A stretch of 41,584 nt of DNA from an uncultured Clostridia bacterium. Lineage in GTDB: Bacteria > Bacillota > Clostridia > Oscillospirales > Ruminococcaceae. The notes below the pieces were generated by a model. The model ran no database searches. It worked only from the letters and a program-made list of their open reading frames with translations, and was not told the DNA's origin. The translations under genes were made by a program, and so were the position numbers. Each line of letters starts with the position of its first letter. The first letter of the stretch is position 1. Location: positions 1-41,584 of the forward strand of contig CANPWR010000001.1 of assembly GCA_947584825.1 (NCBI GenBank), given 5' to 3'. This document shows, in pieces, positions 17,476 through 26,267 of the stretch.

Positions 17476-17538
17476 TGCTTTTTAAGTCATTAATGAGAAA
17501 GCAAAAAGCAATTTGAATATACCAAAATTATTATATCA
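17476..17538 (-). promoter_or_regulatory. Possible internal promoter and leader hairpin for hfq
   Basis: At the miaA stop the minus strand reads TGTGATATAAT, an extended -10 (TGA + TATAAT at 17535-17530) without a clear -35. The leader it would make contains an 8-bp stem TGCTTTTT / AAAAAGCA (17510-17503 with 17483-17476) and a long A/U run before the hfq ribosome site. Such U-rich leader structure could allow Hfq to bind its own mRNA, which is inference. Confidence 0.4.
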
Positions 17539-18477
17539 CAGTTTTATACATTTGGCTATATAAATTTTTGCTTTTTCTAAAATTTCTTCTAAATTATTGT
17601 ATTTATCAACTTCAATCCAAAAAATGCGCTCATCACGTCTGAACCATGTAAGCTGACGCTTTGCATAGCGTCTTGTTTCAAGCTTTATCTTTTCAATACA
17701 ATCTTCAAGAGGAGCTTGTCCCGAGAAATAAGGAATTAGCTCTTTATAACCAATTGCCTGATGTGCTGTATTAAGAGACTTATTTTTATAAATATCCTCT
17801 GCCTCATTTAACAGACCCTCAGAAATCATAATATCTACTCGGTTATTTATTCTATCGTAAAGAAGCTGCCTGTCTGAGAAAGTAAGTCCTATCATTACAG
17901 GTTCGAACCTCGATTTTTCTAGCCTGCTCGCCCTTTTATGTTCTGAGAGCTTTTCTCCCGTCTTTTCATAAACCTCTAATGCTCTTATAACTCTTGAAAC
18001 ATTGTTTTCGTGTACTTGTGAAGCAGTAACCTCATCGACCTCAAAAAGTCTTTCCCAAAGATAATGATTTCCCTTTTCCTTTGCCAGATCAAAAAGCTTT
18101 TCTCTTAACTCTTTATCTCCTGTTGTATCATCAAATTTAATATTATCTATAAGAGAGTTTATATATAATCCTGTTCCTCCTGCCAGAATTGGCAGTTTCC
18201 CTCTGCCCGCAATATCATCAATAGCATTGTTAGCAAGCCTTACATAATCCGCTACGCTGAAGTCTGTTTCAGGCTCTAAAAAGTCGATAAGATGATGCTT
18301 TATACCCTGCATTTCACTGTCTGAAGGCTTTGCTGTAAGTATATCCATACCCTTATATATCTGCATAGAGTCTGCTGAAACTACTTCTCCATTATATATC
18401 TTGGCTAATTCAACAGCCAATGCGGTTTTTCCTGAAGCGGTTGGTCCCAGAACTACTATAATAGGCTGTTTTGACAA
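17536..18477 (-). CDS. miaA: tRNA dimethylallyltransferase MiaA
   Basis: MiaA adds an isopentenyl group to A37 of tRNAs reading codons that start with U; MiaB then methylthiolates it. The 313-aa protein has the P-loop GPTASGKTALAVELA (about 11-25), SADSMQIYKGMDILTAKP, GGTGLYINSLID and the C-terminal TRRYAKRQLTWFRRDER. The start is TTG at 18477, supported by AAGGAG 7 bases upstream; there is no ATG near. It lies 27 bases after mutL and before hfq. miaB, acting on the same base, is the first gene of the same operon. Confidence 0.97.
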   Translation of the reverse strand: MSKQPIIVVLGPTASGKTALAVELAKIYNGEVVSADSMQIYKGMDILTAKPSDSEMQGIKHHLIDFLEPETDFSVADYVRLANNAIDDIAGRGKLPILAGGTGLYINSLIDNIKFDDTTGDKELREKLFDLAKEKGNHYLWERLFEVDEVTASQVHENNVSRVIRALEVYEKTGEKLSEHKRASRLEKSRFEPVMIGLTFSDRQLLYDRINNRVDIMISEGLLNEAEDIYKNKSLNTAHQAIGYKELIPYFSGQAPLEDCIEKIKLETRRYAKRQLTWFRRDERIFWIEVDKYNNLEEILEKAKIYIAKCIKL

Positions 18478-18504
18478 TTAAAACTCTCCTTCTACAGTTT
18501 TGGT

Positions 18505-20472
18505 TTATACAATACGCTTGAACTGCTTTTCTATTTCTCTTTTTGATATTTTGGTACACACAGGTCTACCATGAGGACAATATCTGATATTCTCATCATC
18601 AAATATCTTGTCAATAAGACTTTGAAGCTCTATATTATCAGATTTTATATTACCCTTTATTGCCGCCTTGCAGGCTATCGAGTGATAAAGCTCGTCAAAG
18701 AGAGACAAATTCGGATTGTGGCGATGCTCCAAAAAGTTATGGGCAAGTTCTGTAACTATATCAGACGGATCAGTATCCTCAATTACAACAGGAACTCCTA
18801 TAACTTTGATTCTCGGTGACTGAGCCTCCTCTAAAATAAATCCAAATTGTTTGGCACTATCAAGATTAGAAATTATAGCATCGTATTCTTCATATGATAA
18901 CATAACCTCAACAGGCTCAAATAATATCTGAGAATCAAGTTTATCAGATTCATTCTTTATTTTCTCAAAGATATATCTTTCGTGTGCAGCGTGTTTATCA
19001 AAGAGGTACATATCACTGTCCTTTTCAACAATGACATATGTGTTGAAAATTTCTCCGATTACTCTGGGCTTTGATTTCTCATATTCATTTTTATCATTCT
19101 CAGTGTTATCAACTTTCTCAGTATTTTCTTCCCTCTTTGCAAAAGAGGAACTGTCCAAAAACTTGTAGTCTGCTAAATCCTTTGGCTCTTCGGGGGAAAG
19201 CTTTGATATATCATTATCTACATTCTCATTTATATTTTTATCTTCAAACTCGGATAAGTATTCAGTCTTAGGACACTCAACTCTGTTAAAATCCTCAGTG
19301 GGTCTTGAATACGTTTTAACTTGCAGATTATTATTTAAAACCTTTTCTGATCTTTCAATAACATCTGCTCTTTCTTTCTTATATGTTATAACTGTTTGAA
19401 CTCCGCTTTCAGGCTCACTTAATTGATGAAGCTCGTTATCGGAAAAATGCTTTTCGCTTTTAATCTCAAGCTCTTTAGGAGAAGAATCCTGAAGCAGAGC
19501 GTTCTTAACAGCAAAATAAACACTTTCGTATATCATTTTCTCATTTGAAAATTTAACCTCAATTTTTGCAGGATGCACATTAACATCTACTAAACTAGGA
19601 GGGATTTCCAGACACAGCACACACGCAGGAAATTTTCCTGTCATAATCTGATTTTTATAAGCCTCCTCAAGAGAAACCATACAGGTAACTGATTTTACGT
19701 ATCTGTTATTTATAAAAAAGTTCTGGAATGTTCTCTTTGCCTTTGCATCAAGGGGTTTAACAGTGTATCCCTTAACGGTTATTCCGTTATACGAATAATC
19801 AACAGGAATAAGAGTATTCGCAAAAGCCTTACCAAAGACCGAGTAAATAGCTGAATACAATTTGCCGTCCCCTGCAGTTACAAGCTCAGTTTTATTGTCA
19901 CGAATAAACTTAAACGAAATTTCAGGGTGAGATAAAGCCAATTTTGATACAACACCCGAAACAGCGTTCCCTTCAGTGACATCCTTCTTTAGAAATTTCA
20001 GCCTTGCAGGAACATTATAAAAAATGTCTCTTATTACTATAGTTGTTCCGTCCGGACAACCGGATTTTTCATTTACTTTTTCCTCAGAACCCTCAATAAC
20101 ATAATGTGTACCGTAATCACTATCTATTACCTTTGATAATACCTCTGTTTTCGACACAGCACAAATTGAAGCTAGAGCCTCTCCGCGAAATCCAAGAGTC
20201 AGTATTTTATCAAGATCGTCCTTTGAAGTTATCTTGCTTGTAGCGTGCCTTAGAAAAGCCGTAGGAATATCATCAGAAGATATTCCGCAGCCGTTGTCTG
20301 TGACTCTCATATATGTGCGTCCGCCGTTTTTAATTTCGATAGTTATGACATTCGCACCCGAATCTATTGAATTTTCCAAAAGCTCCTTAATAACCGATGA
20401 CGGACGCTCAATAACTTCGCCAGCTGCTATCAGCTCAGAAACTTCCCTTGTCAAAACATTTATCTTAGGCAT
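18505..20472 (-). CDS. mutL: DNA mismatch repair protein MutL (endonuclease type)
   Basis: MutL couples mismatch recognition by MutS to strand incision. The 655-aa protein has the GHKL ATPase (ELLENSIDSGA, DNGCGI, TLGFRGEALASI), a long acidic linker (about 340-465) and the C-terminal endonuclease domain. The latter shows the metal-binding motif DKHAAHERYIFE (Asp492, Glu498, Glu503; consensus D-x-H-A-x2-E-x4-E), ACKAAIK near 600 and CPHGRP at 632-637. It is therefore expected to nick DNA itself, as in most bacteria without MutH. Start ATG 20472; the GGAG is 13 bases away. It follows mutS by 31 bases. Confidence 0.97.
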   Translation of the reverse strand: MPKINVLTREVSELIAAGEVIERPSSVIKELLENSIDSGANVITIEIKNGGRTYMRVTDNGCGISSDDIPTAFLRHATSKITSKDDLDKILTLGFRGEALASICAVSKTEVLSKVIDSDYGTHYVIEGSEEKVNEKSGCPDGTTIVIRDIFYNVPARLKFLKKDVTEGNAVSGVVSKLALSHPEISFKFIRDNKTELVTAGDGKLYSAIYSVFGKAFANTLIPVDYSYNGITVKGYTVKPLDAKAKRTFQNFFINNRYVKSVTCMVSLEEAYKNQIMTGKFPACVLCLEIPPSLVDVNVHPAKIEVKFSNEKMIYESVYFAVKNALLQDSSPKELEIKSEKHFSDNELHQLSEPESGVQTVITYKKERADVIERSEKVLNNNLQVKTYSRPTEDFNRVECPKTEYLSEFEDKNINENVDNDISKLSPEEPKDLADYKFLDSSSFAKREENTEKVDNTENDKNEYEKSKPRVIGEIFNTYVIVEKDSDMYLFDKHAAHERYIFEKIKNESDKLDSQILFEPVEVMLSYEEYDAIISNLDSAKQFGFILEEAQSPRIKVIGVPVVIEDTDPSDIVTELAHNFLEHRHNPNLSLFDELYHSIACKAAIKGNIKSDNIELQSLIDKIFDDENIRYCPHGRPVCTKISKREIEKQFKRIV

Positions 20473-20503
20473 TTTTATGACTACGCTCCGTTCAATAAAA
20501 TTA

Positions 20504-23113
20504 TCAGATGTATTTCAGAATATCTTTAATATAAAACCTGAGTTCTTCGTCATTCATTTCATCAATATTTGTTTTTCTAAGCTTTTCAATTGCAATCTTT
20601 TCGTTAAGTCCGTCAATATTGATTTGCAAATCTCCTTGTGAAGATACGATTGAATTACTTTTTTCTTCCTCAAATTCCTTTAACAGCTCGTTAGCTCTGC
20701 TTATTATCTTTGACGGAAGTCCTGCCAGCTTTGCAACCTCAATGCCGTAGCTCTCATCAACTCCGCCCCTGACAATTTTTCGCAGGAATTTAATTCCCTG
20801 ATTAGTTCTTTTAACAGCAACGCTGAAATTCTTTACGCCGTCAAGCTCTTGCTCAAGTTCAATTAGCTCATGGTAGTGCGTTGCAAACAGCGTTTTACAA
20901 CCCAGTTTCTTGGTGTTAGAAATATACTCAGCCACACTTCTTGCAATACTTATACCGTCAAAGGTAGAAGTTCCTCTGCCGACTTCATCTAAAATCACCA
21001 GACTGTTCCGCGTTGCATTTTTAACTATTTCCGCAACCTCGCTCATTTCAACCATAAAGGTCGACTGACCGGATGTCAAATCATCAGAAGCACCGATTCT
21101 TGTAAAAATCTGGTCAACAACTGAAATTTTTGCGTATTCAGCAGGGACAAACGATCCTATCTGCGCCATTAAAGTAATTAGTGCTATCTGTCTCATATAA
21201 GTTGATTTACCAGACATATTAGGTCCGGTTATAATGCTCATTTTGTTTTCAGTAAGGTCTAAATAAGCGTCGTTCGGAACAAATACCTCGTCCTTTTGCA
21301 TAAGCTCGACAACAGGGTGTCTGCCCTTTTTGATGTCGATTACACCGTCAATAGCGATTTCAGGCTTAGAATAATTATTTTCCGTTGCAACCGATGCAAA
21401 TGAAGTTAAAACGTCTATTAAAGCAAGTGCAGACGCAGTTTCCTGAACGACTGTAAGCTGCTTTGCTATGTAATCTCTGATTTCTACGAATATTTCCTGT
21501 TCAAGTGAAATAACCTTGTCATTTGCACCCAAAATAGTGTTTTCAGCATTTTTGAGTTCCTCAGTGATATATCTCTCGCAGTTTGTAAGAGTTTGTTTCC
21601 GTATATAGCTTTCAGGAACTAAACTTATATTTGATTTGGTCACTTCAATATAATATCCAAACACACGGTTATATCCGATTTTCAGGGTTTTGATTCCCGT
21701 GCGTTCTCTTTCCTGTTCAGCAATATTATCAATAATGCTTTTACCTCCGTGAATTATGTCACGAAGCTCGTCTAGATTTTTATTAAAACCGTCTTTTATA
21801 ACTCCGCCGTCCTTTGTATTAACAGGCGGCTCGTCTACAATCGAATTTTCAATAAGATTTGCAACATCCTCCAATGTAGAAATATTAGCGTTTTCTGTTA
21901 CCAATAGCTTAGCAGTAAAACCTGACAAAAGTCTTTTTATCTCAGGAAGCTTTTGTGCAGTTGCAGACAATGCCTTTAAATCCCTCGGAGTTGCTGTTTT
22001 ATACATTACCCTTGTCATAAGGCGTTCTATATCGTAAATGCCTGATAAAGCTTCACATAAATCTCCTAAAACGACAGGATTGTGTGTAAGCTGTTCAACA
22101 GCGTCAAGTCTTTTAATTATCTTGGTTGGGTTAGTGAGTGGCTGGTCTATAAATGTTTTAAGAAGTCTCTTTCCCATAGATGTTTTATTCTTATCAAGCA
22201 CCCAAAGAAGAGAGCCTTTCTTCTCTTTGTTTCTTAAAGTTTCAGTCAGCTCTAAATTTCTTCTTGCAGTAAATCCCAAAGTCATAAAAGGATCGTTTTC
22301 ATGTTTAATAATATTTGTAAATCTGCCTATTAAAGCCTTTTGCGTATCGTATATGTACTTAAATAATCCGCAGACAGAATTTCCCTCAGCACTATTCTCA
22401 TTAACAGAAAGAGTTGATAAATCTGAAACGGAGAATTGCTCGCAAACAACTTTTCTATTAACTGATATATCAAAATCTGAATCATCAAGTATGGTAACGC
22501 TTGCTTTAAGCTTTTCTTTAATAAATGAAGTTACCTCTTTAAGCATTAAGACCTTGTCATTTATTAATACTTCCACAGGCTCAAATCTTGAAAGCTCGTT
22601 TACAGCATCGGAAACTGAGTCTTTGCCGTTAAATAAATACAAATGAACTTCTCCTGTTGAAATATCGGTAAGACATATTGATATTTCACTTTCATTATAA
22701 AAAACTGCACATATATAGTTGTTTTGCGTTTCGTCAAGCATACTGCTTTCAATAAGAGTTCCCGGAGTTACTACCCTAACGATCTCTCTTTTTACAAGAC
22801 CTTTAGCCTGAGAAGGGTCTTCGGTTTGCTCGCAAATAGCAACCATAAAACCCTTGTCAATCAGCTTTTTCAAATAAACGTCGCAGGCATGGTGAGGTAC
22901 TCCGCACATAGGAGCACGCTCCTCCAATCCGCAGTCACGGCCTGTTAAGGTTAGTTCAAGCTCTCGTGATACAACAATAGCATCGTCGAAGAACATCTCA
23001 TAAAAATCACCAAGTCTATAAAATACAATGTGATTCATATAATTCTTTTTAACTTCTACATATTTTTGCATCATAGGCGATAGCTTAGATACATCAATAT
23101 CAGCTAACTTCAC
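20504..23113 (-). CDS. mutS: DNA mismatch repair protein MutS
   Basis: MutS recognises mismatches and small loops. The 869-aa protein has the mismatch-wedge motif Phe37-Tyr38-Glu39 (YRLGDFYEMFFDDA), connector, lever and clamp regions, the Walker A GPNMSGKSTYMRQIA, and ILDEVGRGTSTFDG with THYHELIELE (ABC ATPase). A C-terminal tail carries a beta-clamp-like stretch and a dimerisation helix. The start is GTG at 23113 with AAAGGGAAG about 9 bases upstream. It sits between the YlbF-family gene and mutL. Confidence 0.98.
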   Translation of the reverse strand: MKLADIDVSKLSPMMQKYVEVKKNYMNHIVFYRLGDFYEMFFDDAIVVSRELELTLTGRDCGLEERAPMCGVPHHACDVYLKKLIDKGFMVAICEQTEDPSQAKGLVKREIVRVVTPGTLIESSMLDETQNNYICAVFYNESEISICLTDISTGEVHLYLFNGKDSVSDAVNELSRFEPVEVLINDKVLMLKEVTSFIKEKLKASVTILDDSDFDISVNRKVVCEQFSVSDLSTLSVNENSAEGNSVCGLFKYIYDTQKALIGRFTNIIKHENDPFMTLGFTARRNLELTETLRNKEKKGSLLWVLDKNKTSMGKRLLKTFIDQPLTNPTKIIKRLDAVEQLTHNPVVLGDLCEALSGIYDIERLMTRVMYKTATPRDLKALSATAQKLPEIKRLLSGFTAKLLVTENANISTLEDVANLIENSIVDEPPVNTKDGGVIKDGFNKNLDELRDIIHGGKSIIDNIAEQERERTGIKTLKIGYNRVFGYYIEVTKSNISLVPESYIRKQTLTNCERYITEELKNAENTILGANDKVISLEQEIFVEIRDYIAKQLTVVQETASALALIDVLTSFASVATENNYSKPEIAIDGVIDIKKGRHPVVELMQKDEVFVPNDAYLDLTENKMSIITGPNMSGKSTYMRQIALITLMAQIGSFVPAEYAKISVVDQIFTRIGASDDLTSGQSTFMVEMSEVAEIVKNATRNSLVILDEVGRGTSTFDGISIARSVAEYISNTKKLGCKTLFATHYHELIELEQELDGVKNFSVAVKRTNQGIKFLRKIVRGGVDESYGIEVAKLAGLPSKIISRANELLKEFEEEKSNSIVSSQGDLQINIDGLNEKIAIEKLRKTNIDEMNDEELRFYIKDILKYI

Positions 23114-23149
23114 TTGAACTCACTTCCCTTTATCTTTTTTGTTCCTTAA

Positions 23150-23560
23150 TTAGTGGCATCCTCCGCAGGTTGAACAGCTTCCGCCGCAGCTTGCAGGCTG
23201 TTCTTCCGGACAGGTCATAGGATCCTCTCCGTTAGCAGCCATACTTATAATAAAGTTTACAGAATTTATAAGCTTTTCCACTTTCTCCTGAGCAGCAGTA
23301 AACTCAGCCATATTTGGATTTGCCATTATCTTGTTATATACTTCCTTTAGCTCACCGTCAAGACGCTTCATAGCGTCTGCATCTTTTTCCTTTTTTTGCA
23401 TTTCCTGATTAAGCTGCATTCTCTTTACGTTAAAGTCGCCTATCATATTCTGCAGTTCTACGTCCTTATCGTTCTTAATCTTTGCTTCCTGATACTTTTT
23501 GTATCTTTCATCTTCCTGAAGAGCCTTTCCAAGCTCTCTTGCCATTTCAATAACAGTCAT
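23150..23560 (-). CDS. YlbF/YmcA family protein with a Cys-rich C-terminus
   Basis: The 136-aa helical protein matches the YlbF/YmcA (RicF/RicA) family in length and in its N-terminal layout (MTVIEMARELGKALQEDERY). A central Lys/Glu-rich helical hairpin follows, with IMANPNMAEFTAAQEKVEKL. The last 20 residues hold five cysteines (117, 125, 129, 132, 135) in CGGSCSTCGGC. In B. subtilis the YlbF-YmcA-YaaT complex binds [4Fe-4S] clusters and affects RNase Y processing. A metal or Fe-S role of this tail is inferred. ATG at 23560 with AGGAG. It lies 26 bases after miaB, itself an Fe-S enzyme, and before mutS. Confidence 0.8.
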   Translation of the reverse strand: MTVIEMARELGKALQEDERYKKYQEAKIKNDKDVELQNMIGDFNVKRMQLNQEMQKKEKDADAMKRLDGELKEVYNKIMANPNMAEFTAAQEKVEKLINSVNFIISMAANGEDPMTCPEEQPASCGGSCSTCGGCH

Positions 23561-23586
23561 AAAAAATCTCCTTTAAATTCAATTTA

Positions 23587-24972
23587 TTAAACAATTTCTC
23601 CGAGCAGTGCCCAGTTCATTGCTTTATTTATTTTTACATCGACAAAACTGCCTATCATATTCTTATCACCGATAAACTCGACAATAATGTTTTCATCACT
23701 TCTGCCCTGAAAATGCTCATCTGAGGTTCTGCCCTTTCTGTCAACAAGTACTCTCAGCGTTTTACCAACAAATCTAGAAAGCCAAGTGACAGTGACCTCT
23801 CTGTGCTCAAGCAAAAGCTCTCTTAACCACAAACCCTTTTGCTTATCACTTATATTATCTTCCATCAGGGCAGCTTTTGTTCCGCTTCTTTTTGAGTAGA
23901 CAAATGAATATATATTATCAAACTTAAATCTCTTTACGGCATTTTTAGTCTCGCAGAACTCCTCATAGGTCTCACCCGGAAATCCAACTATTATGTCGCT
24001 CGTGAAAGAAAAATCCGGCTTTTTATTTCTTGCATAGTCAATAATTTCGGCATAATCCTCAAGGGTATATCTTCTGTTCATCTCTTTTAGAATTCTGTTG
24101 CAGCCCGACTGCATGGGCAGATGCAGGTGCTTACATACTTTGTCACACTCAAGTATTGCATCAATAAGTTCATGAGTAGCATCCTTTGGGTGGGAACTCA
24201 TAAAGCGTATTCTAAAATCCCCATCAATGGTATTCAGCTTTCTCAAAAGATCTGGAAAACCATAACTGTATGAATTAACATTCTGTCCGAGAAGTGTTAT
24301 CTCCTTGTATCCATTGGAAACGAGGTCATAAACCTCATTGTATACAGCTTCTACAGTACGTGACCGTTCTCTGCCTCTGACATACGGCACTATACAATAT
24401 GTGCAGAAATTGTTGCAGCCATACATTATCGGAATCGACGCTTTAAACTTATTGGTCCTAAGCTGTTTAAAATTCTCATTAATATCGCTTTGCTGTTCAG
24501 TTATGTTAAACACCCTGCTCTTTTTACTCAATACTTCATACAGCATTTCGTAAAAATCATTTAGTGCAAATGTACCGAATACCAAGTCAACCTGCCGATA
24601 GTTTCTTTTTATTCTTTCCGCAATATGCTTTTGCTGTGCCATACAGCCGCATATACATATAACAGTATCCGGTCTTTCCTGTTTCAAACGCTTAAACTTG
24701 CCGATATTTCCAAAAACCCTGTCCTCAGCATGTTCTCTTACTGCACATGTGTTAAGTATAATGAGAGAAGCATTTTCAGTTTCGTCAGTAAATCCATAAC
24801 CAATCTTTGCAATTAGATCCATCAGCTTTTCGCCGTCAGTGGCGTTCTGTTGACAGCCAAAGGAGTGTAAATAACAAAGCGGAGTTTTATCCCCATAAAT
24901 TTCTGAAATTAATTTTTTCAGATTTTCGATTGAAAAATCATTATTAATACAACATATAGACCTGTTTTCCAA
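23587..24972 (-). CDS. miaB: tRNA-2-methylthio-N6-dimethylallyladenosine synthase MiaB
   Basis: This radical-SAM methylthiotransferase acts on i6A37 made by MiaA. The 461-aa protein has the N-terminal UPF0004 domain with the three auxiliary-cluster cysteines Cys40 (HSFGCQQN), Cys76 (LNTCAVRE) and Cys110 (CGCMAQ). The radical-SAM triad is Cys186, Cys190 and Cys193 (CNNFCTYC). A TRAM RNA-binding domain is at the C-terminus. The start is TTG at 24972, supported by GGGAG 8 bases upstream. It is the first gene of the operon, right behind a near-consensus promoter. Confidence 0.97.
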   Translation of the reverse strand: MENRSICCINNDFSIENLKKLISEIYGDKTPLCYLHSFGCQQNATDGEKLMDLIAKIGYGFTDETENASLIILNTCAVREHAEDRVFGNIGKFKRLKQERPDTVICICGCMAQQKHIAERIKRNYRQVDLVFGTFALNDFYEMLYEVLSKKSRVFNITEQQSDINENFKQLRTNKFKASIPIMYGCNNFCTYCIVPYVRGRERSRTVEAVYNEVYDLVSNGYKEITLLGQNVNSYSYGFPDLLRKLNTIDGDFRIRFMSSHPKDATHELIDAILECDKVCKHLHLPMQSGCNRILKEMNRRYTLEDYAEIIDYARNKKPDFSFTSDIIVGFPGETYEEFCETKNAVKRFKFDNIYSFVYSKRSGTKAALMEDNISDKQKGLWLRELLLEHREVTVTWLSRFVGKTLRVLVDRKGRTSDEHFQGRSDENIIVEFIGDKNMIGSFVDVKINKAMNWALLGEIV

Positions 24973-25003
24973 AATAAAGCTCCCTTTTATTTATATATAG
25001 TGT

Positions 25004-25032
25004 ATTATATCATACTAAAGCAGTTATTTCAA
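25004..25032 (-). promoter_or_regulatory. Promoter of the miaB-to-ileS operon
   Basis: TTGAAA, 17 bases, TATAAT on the minus strand, with the -10 about 32 bases before the miaB TTG. It is close to the SigA consensus (-35 5/6, -10 6/6, optimal spacing). It lies back to back with the plus-strand promoter at 25055. Confidence 0.85.
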
Positions 25033-25054
25033 GTAAATTTATCAATATTTTGAA

Positions 25055-25083
25055 TTGCAAATGACTTTTTTCTGTGTTATACT
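25055..25083 (+). promoter_or_regulatory. Promoter of the DnaD-like/DnaC operon
   Basis: TTGCAA, 17 bases, TATACT. Predicted start is near 25090, giving a leader of about 86 bases. The -35 hexamers of this and the divergent miaB promoter are 22 bases apart. Confidence 0.8.
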
Positions 25084-25132
25084 TATTTATAATTTATGTC
25101 GTATTAAAATTTATATTGTATTTTTTTGAATT

Positions 25133-25157
25133 GGTCAGCTAATACTTTTTGCTGACT
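25133..25157 (+). other. Small hairpin in the leader of the DnaD-like gene
   Basis: GGTCAGC and GCTGACT pair across an 11-base loop (6 Watson-Crick pairs plus one G-T), ending about 9 bases before the GAGG ribosome site. It is too short to be called a terminator and no T run follows. It could influence translation; no known motif was recognised. Confidence 0.3.
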
Positions 25158-25175
25158 GGTATTCTGAGGTGTAAA

Positions 25176-26267
25176 ATGAAGTATAAAATAGAGAGAAAAA
25201 ACTGGGGTCGTTTCTTTACAGTACCCTTCAATGTCGTTTCCGAGCATATCAAACTGTGCAGCGGAGATTTTTTGAAGGTACTGTTAGTTATATTATCAAG
25301 CGATAAAAATGAAATAATCTCTGAAGATATAAGCTCTCTAACAGGAATTTCAACCGATATTGTAGATGATGCCATTGTTTACTGGAGTCAGGCAGAGATC
25401 TTCTCGGTACTTAATGTTACGGTTTTGAAAAATACTGAAATTAAAGCTTCTAGTGTATCAAAAAGAATGGATACTGAAAGAACGGATACTGAAAGAACGG
25501 AAACAGATGATTCAAATAACGATAAAACTCAAAAAGTCTCCTTGCTTCCTGCTATAAATCCCACTGAGAATTCTCTGGAGAAAAAAAGTCACGTTAAGTA
25601 TTCATCAAAGGATATAGCGAATATAGTCAACAGTCAAAAAGAGATAAAGGAAATGTTTTCACAGCTAGAGGTTATACTTAAAAGAAACCTAAGATTTACT
25701 GAACAGTGCGGATATATCAATCTTGTTGAGAATTACGGATTTCCTGCAGCGTCAATACTTATGCTTGTTCAATACTGCGAGGATATAGGAAAATCAAGCA
25801 TCAGATATGTTGAAAGCATTGCCGAATCTTGGTTCGAGCAGGATATTACTTCCTATAAACAGGTTGAAACTGAAATTATAAAGATGATTAAGCTGCATAA
25901 GATTGAAAATAAGGTCGCAAATATATTCGGACTTACAACAAATCTCACCAAAAAACAAAGAGAGTATATAAATTCTTGGACAGACTTAGGGTTTGATACG
26001 GATATGATTCAGCTTGCATATGAAAAGTGCGTAGATCAGATAAATAGGCTCTCATTTCCCTACATAAATAAAATAATTACAAGCTGGGCGGGCGATAAGA
26101 TATTTACTATCGACGAGGTCAATATAAATGACGCTAAAGTTAAAAAGAATAATTCTAAGAAAAAAGGCAAAGAAAAAGAACATTCCTACGATCTTGATGA
26201 GTTTTACGAATTCACTTTAAATCATGTTCCTAAAATAAAAGGAAAGGATAAAAAGAACAATGAATAA
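25176..26267 (+). CDS. DnaD-domain replication protein
   Basis: The 363-aa protein looks like a DnaD/DnaB-type primosome component that helps load the replicative helicase. There is an N-terminal winged-helix-like part (about 1-85), a polar linker with a small tandem repeat, and two C-terminal helical DnaD-like domains (about 150-225 and 245-310). The second carries LTKKQREYINSWTDLGFDTD and YINKIITSW. A Lys-rich tail follows. I chose ATG at 25176 with GAGG six bases upstream; the frame is open to a TTG at 25149, but that part overlaps the leader hairpin. It overlaps the helicase-loader gene by 8 bases. Confidence 0.85.
   Translation: MKYKIERKNWGRFFTVPFNVVSEHIKLCSGDFLKVLLVILSSDKNEIISEDISSLTGISTDIVDDAIVYWSQAEIFSVLNVTVLKNTEIKASSVSKRMDTERTDTERTETDDSNNDKTQKVSLLPAINPTENSLEKKSHVKYSSKDIANIVNSQKEIKEMFSQLEVILKRNLRFTEQCGYINLVENYGFPAASILMLVQYCEDIGKSSIRYVESIAESWFEQDITSYKQVETEIIKMIKLHKIENKVANIFGLTTNLTKKQREYINSWTDLGFDTDMIQLAYEKCVDQINRLSFPYINKIITSWAGDKIFTIDEVNINDAKVKKNNSKKKGKEKEHSYDLDEFYEFTLNHVPKIKGKDKKNNE
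25470..25499 (+). repeat. 15-base in-frame tandem duplication
   Basis: GATACTGAAAGAACG occurs twice in direct tandem and a partial third copy follows. It encodes DTERT-DTERT in the linker of the DnaD-like protein. The unit is in frame, so the protein is lengthened and not broken. Confidence 0.9.

Noticed and set aside
22038..22646. 202-codon open frame on the plus strand
   Set aside because: It lies wholly antisense to mutS, has no ribosome site and gives a Ser/Leu/Phe-rich translation typical of the reverse of a coding strand.
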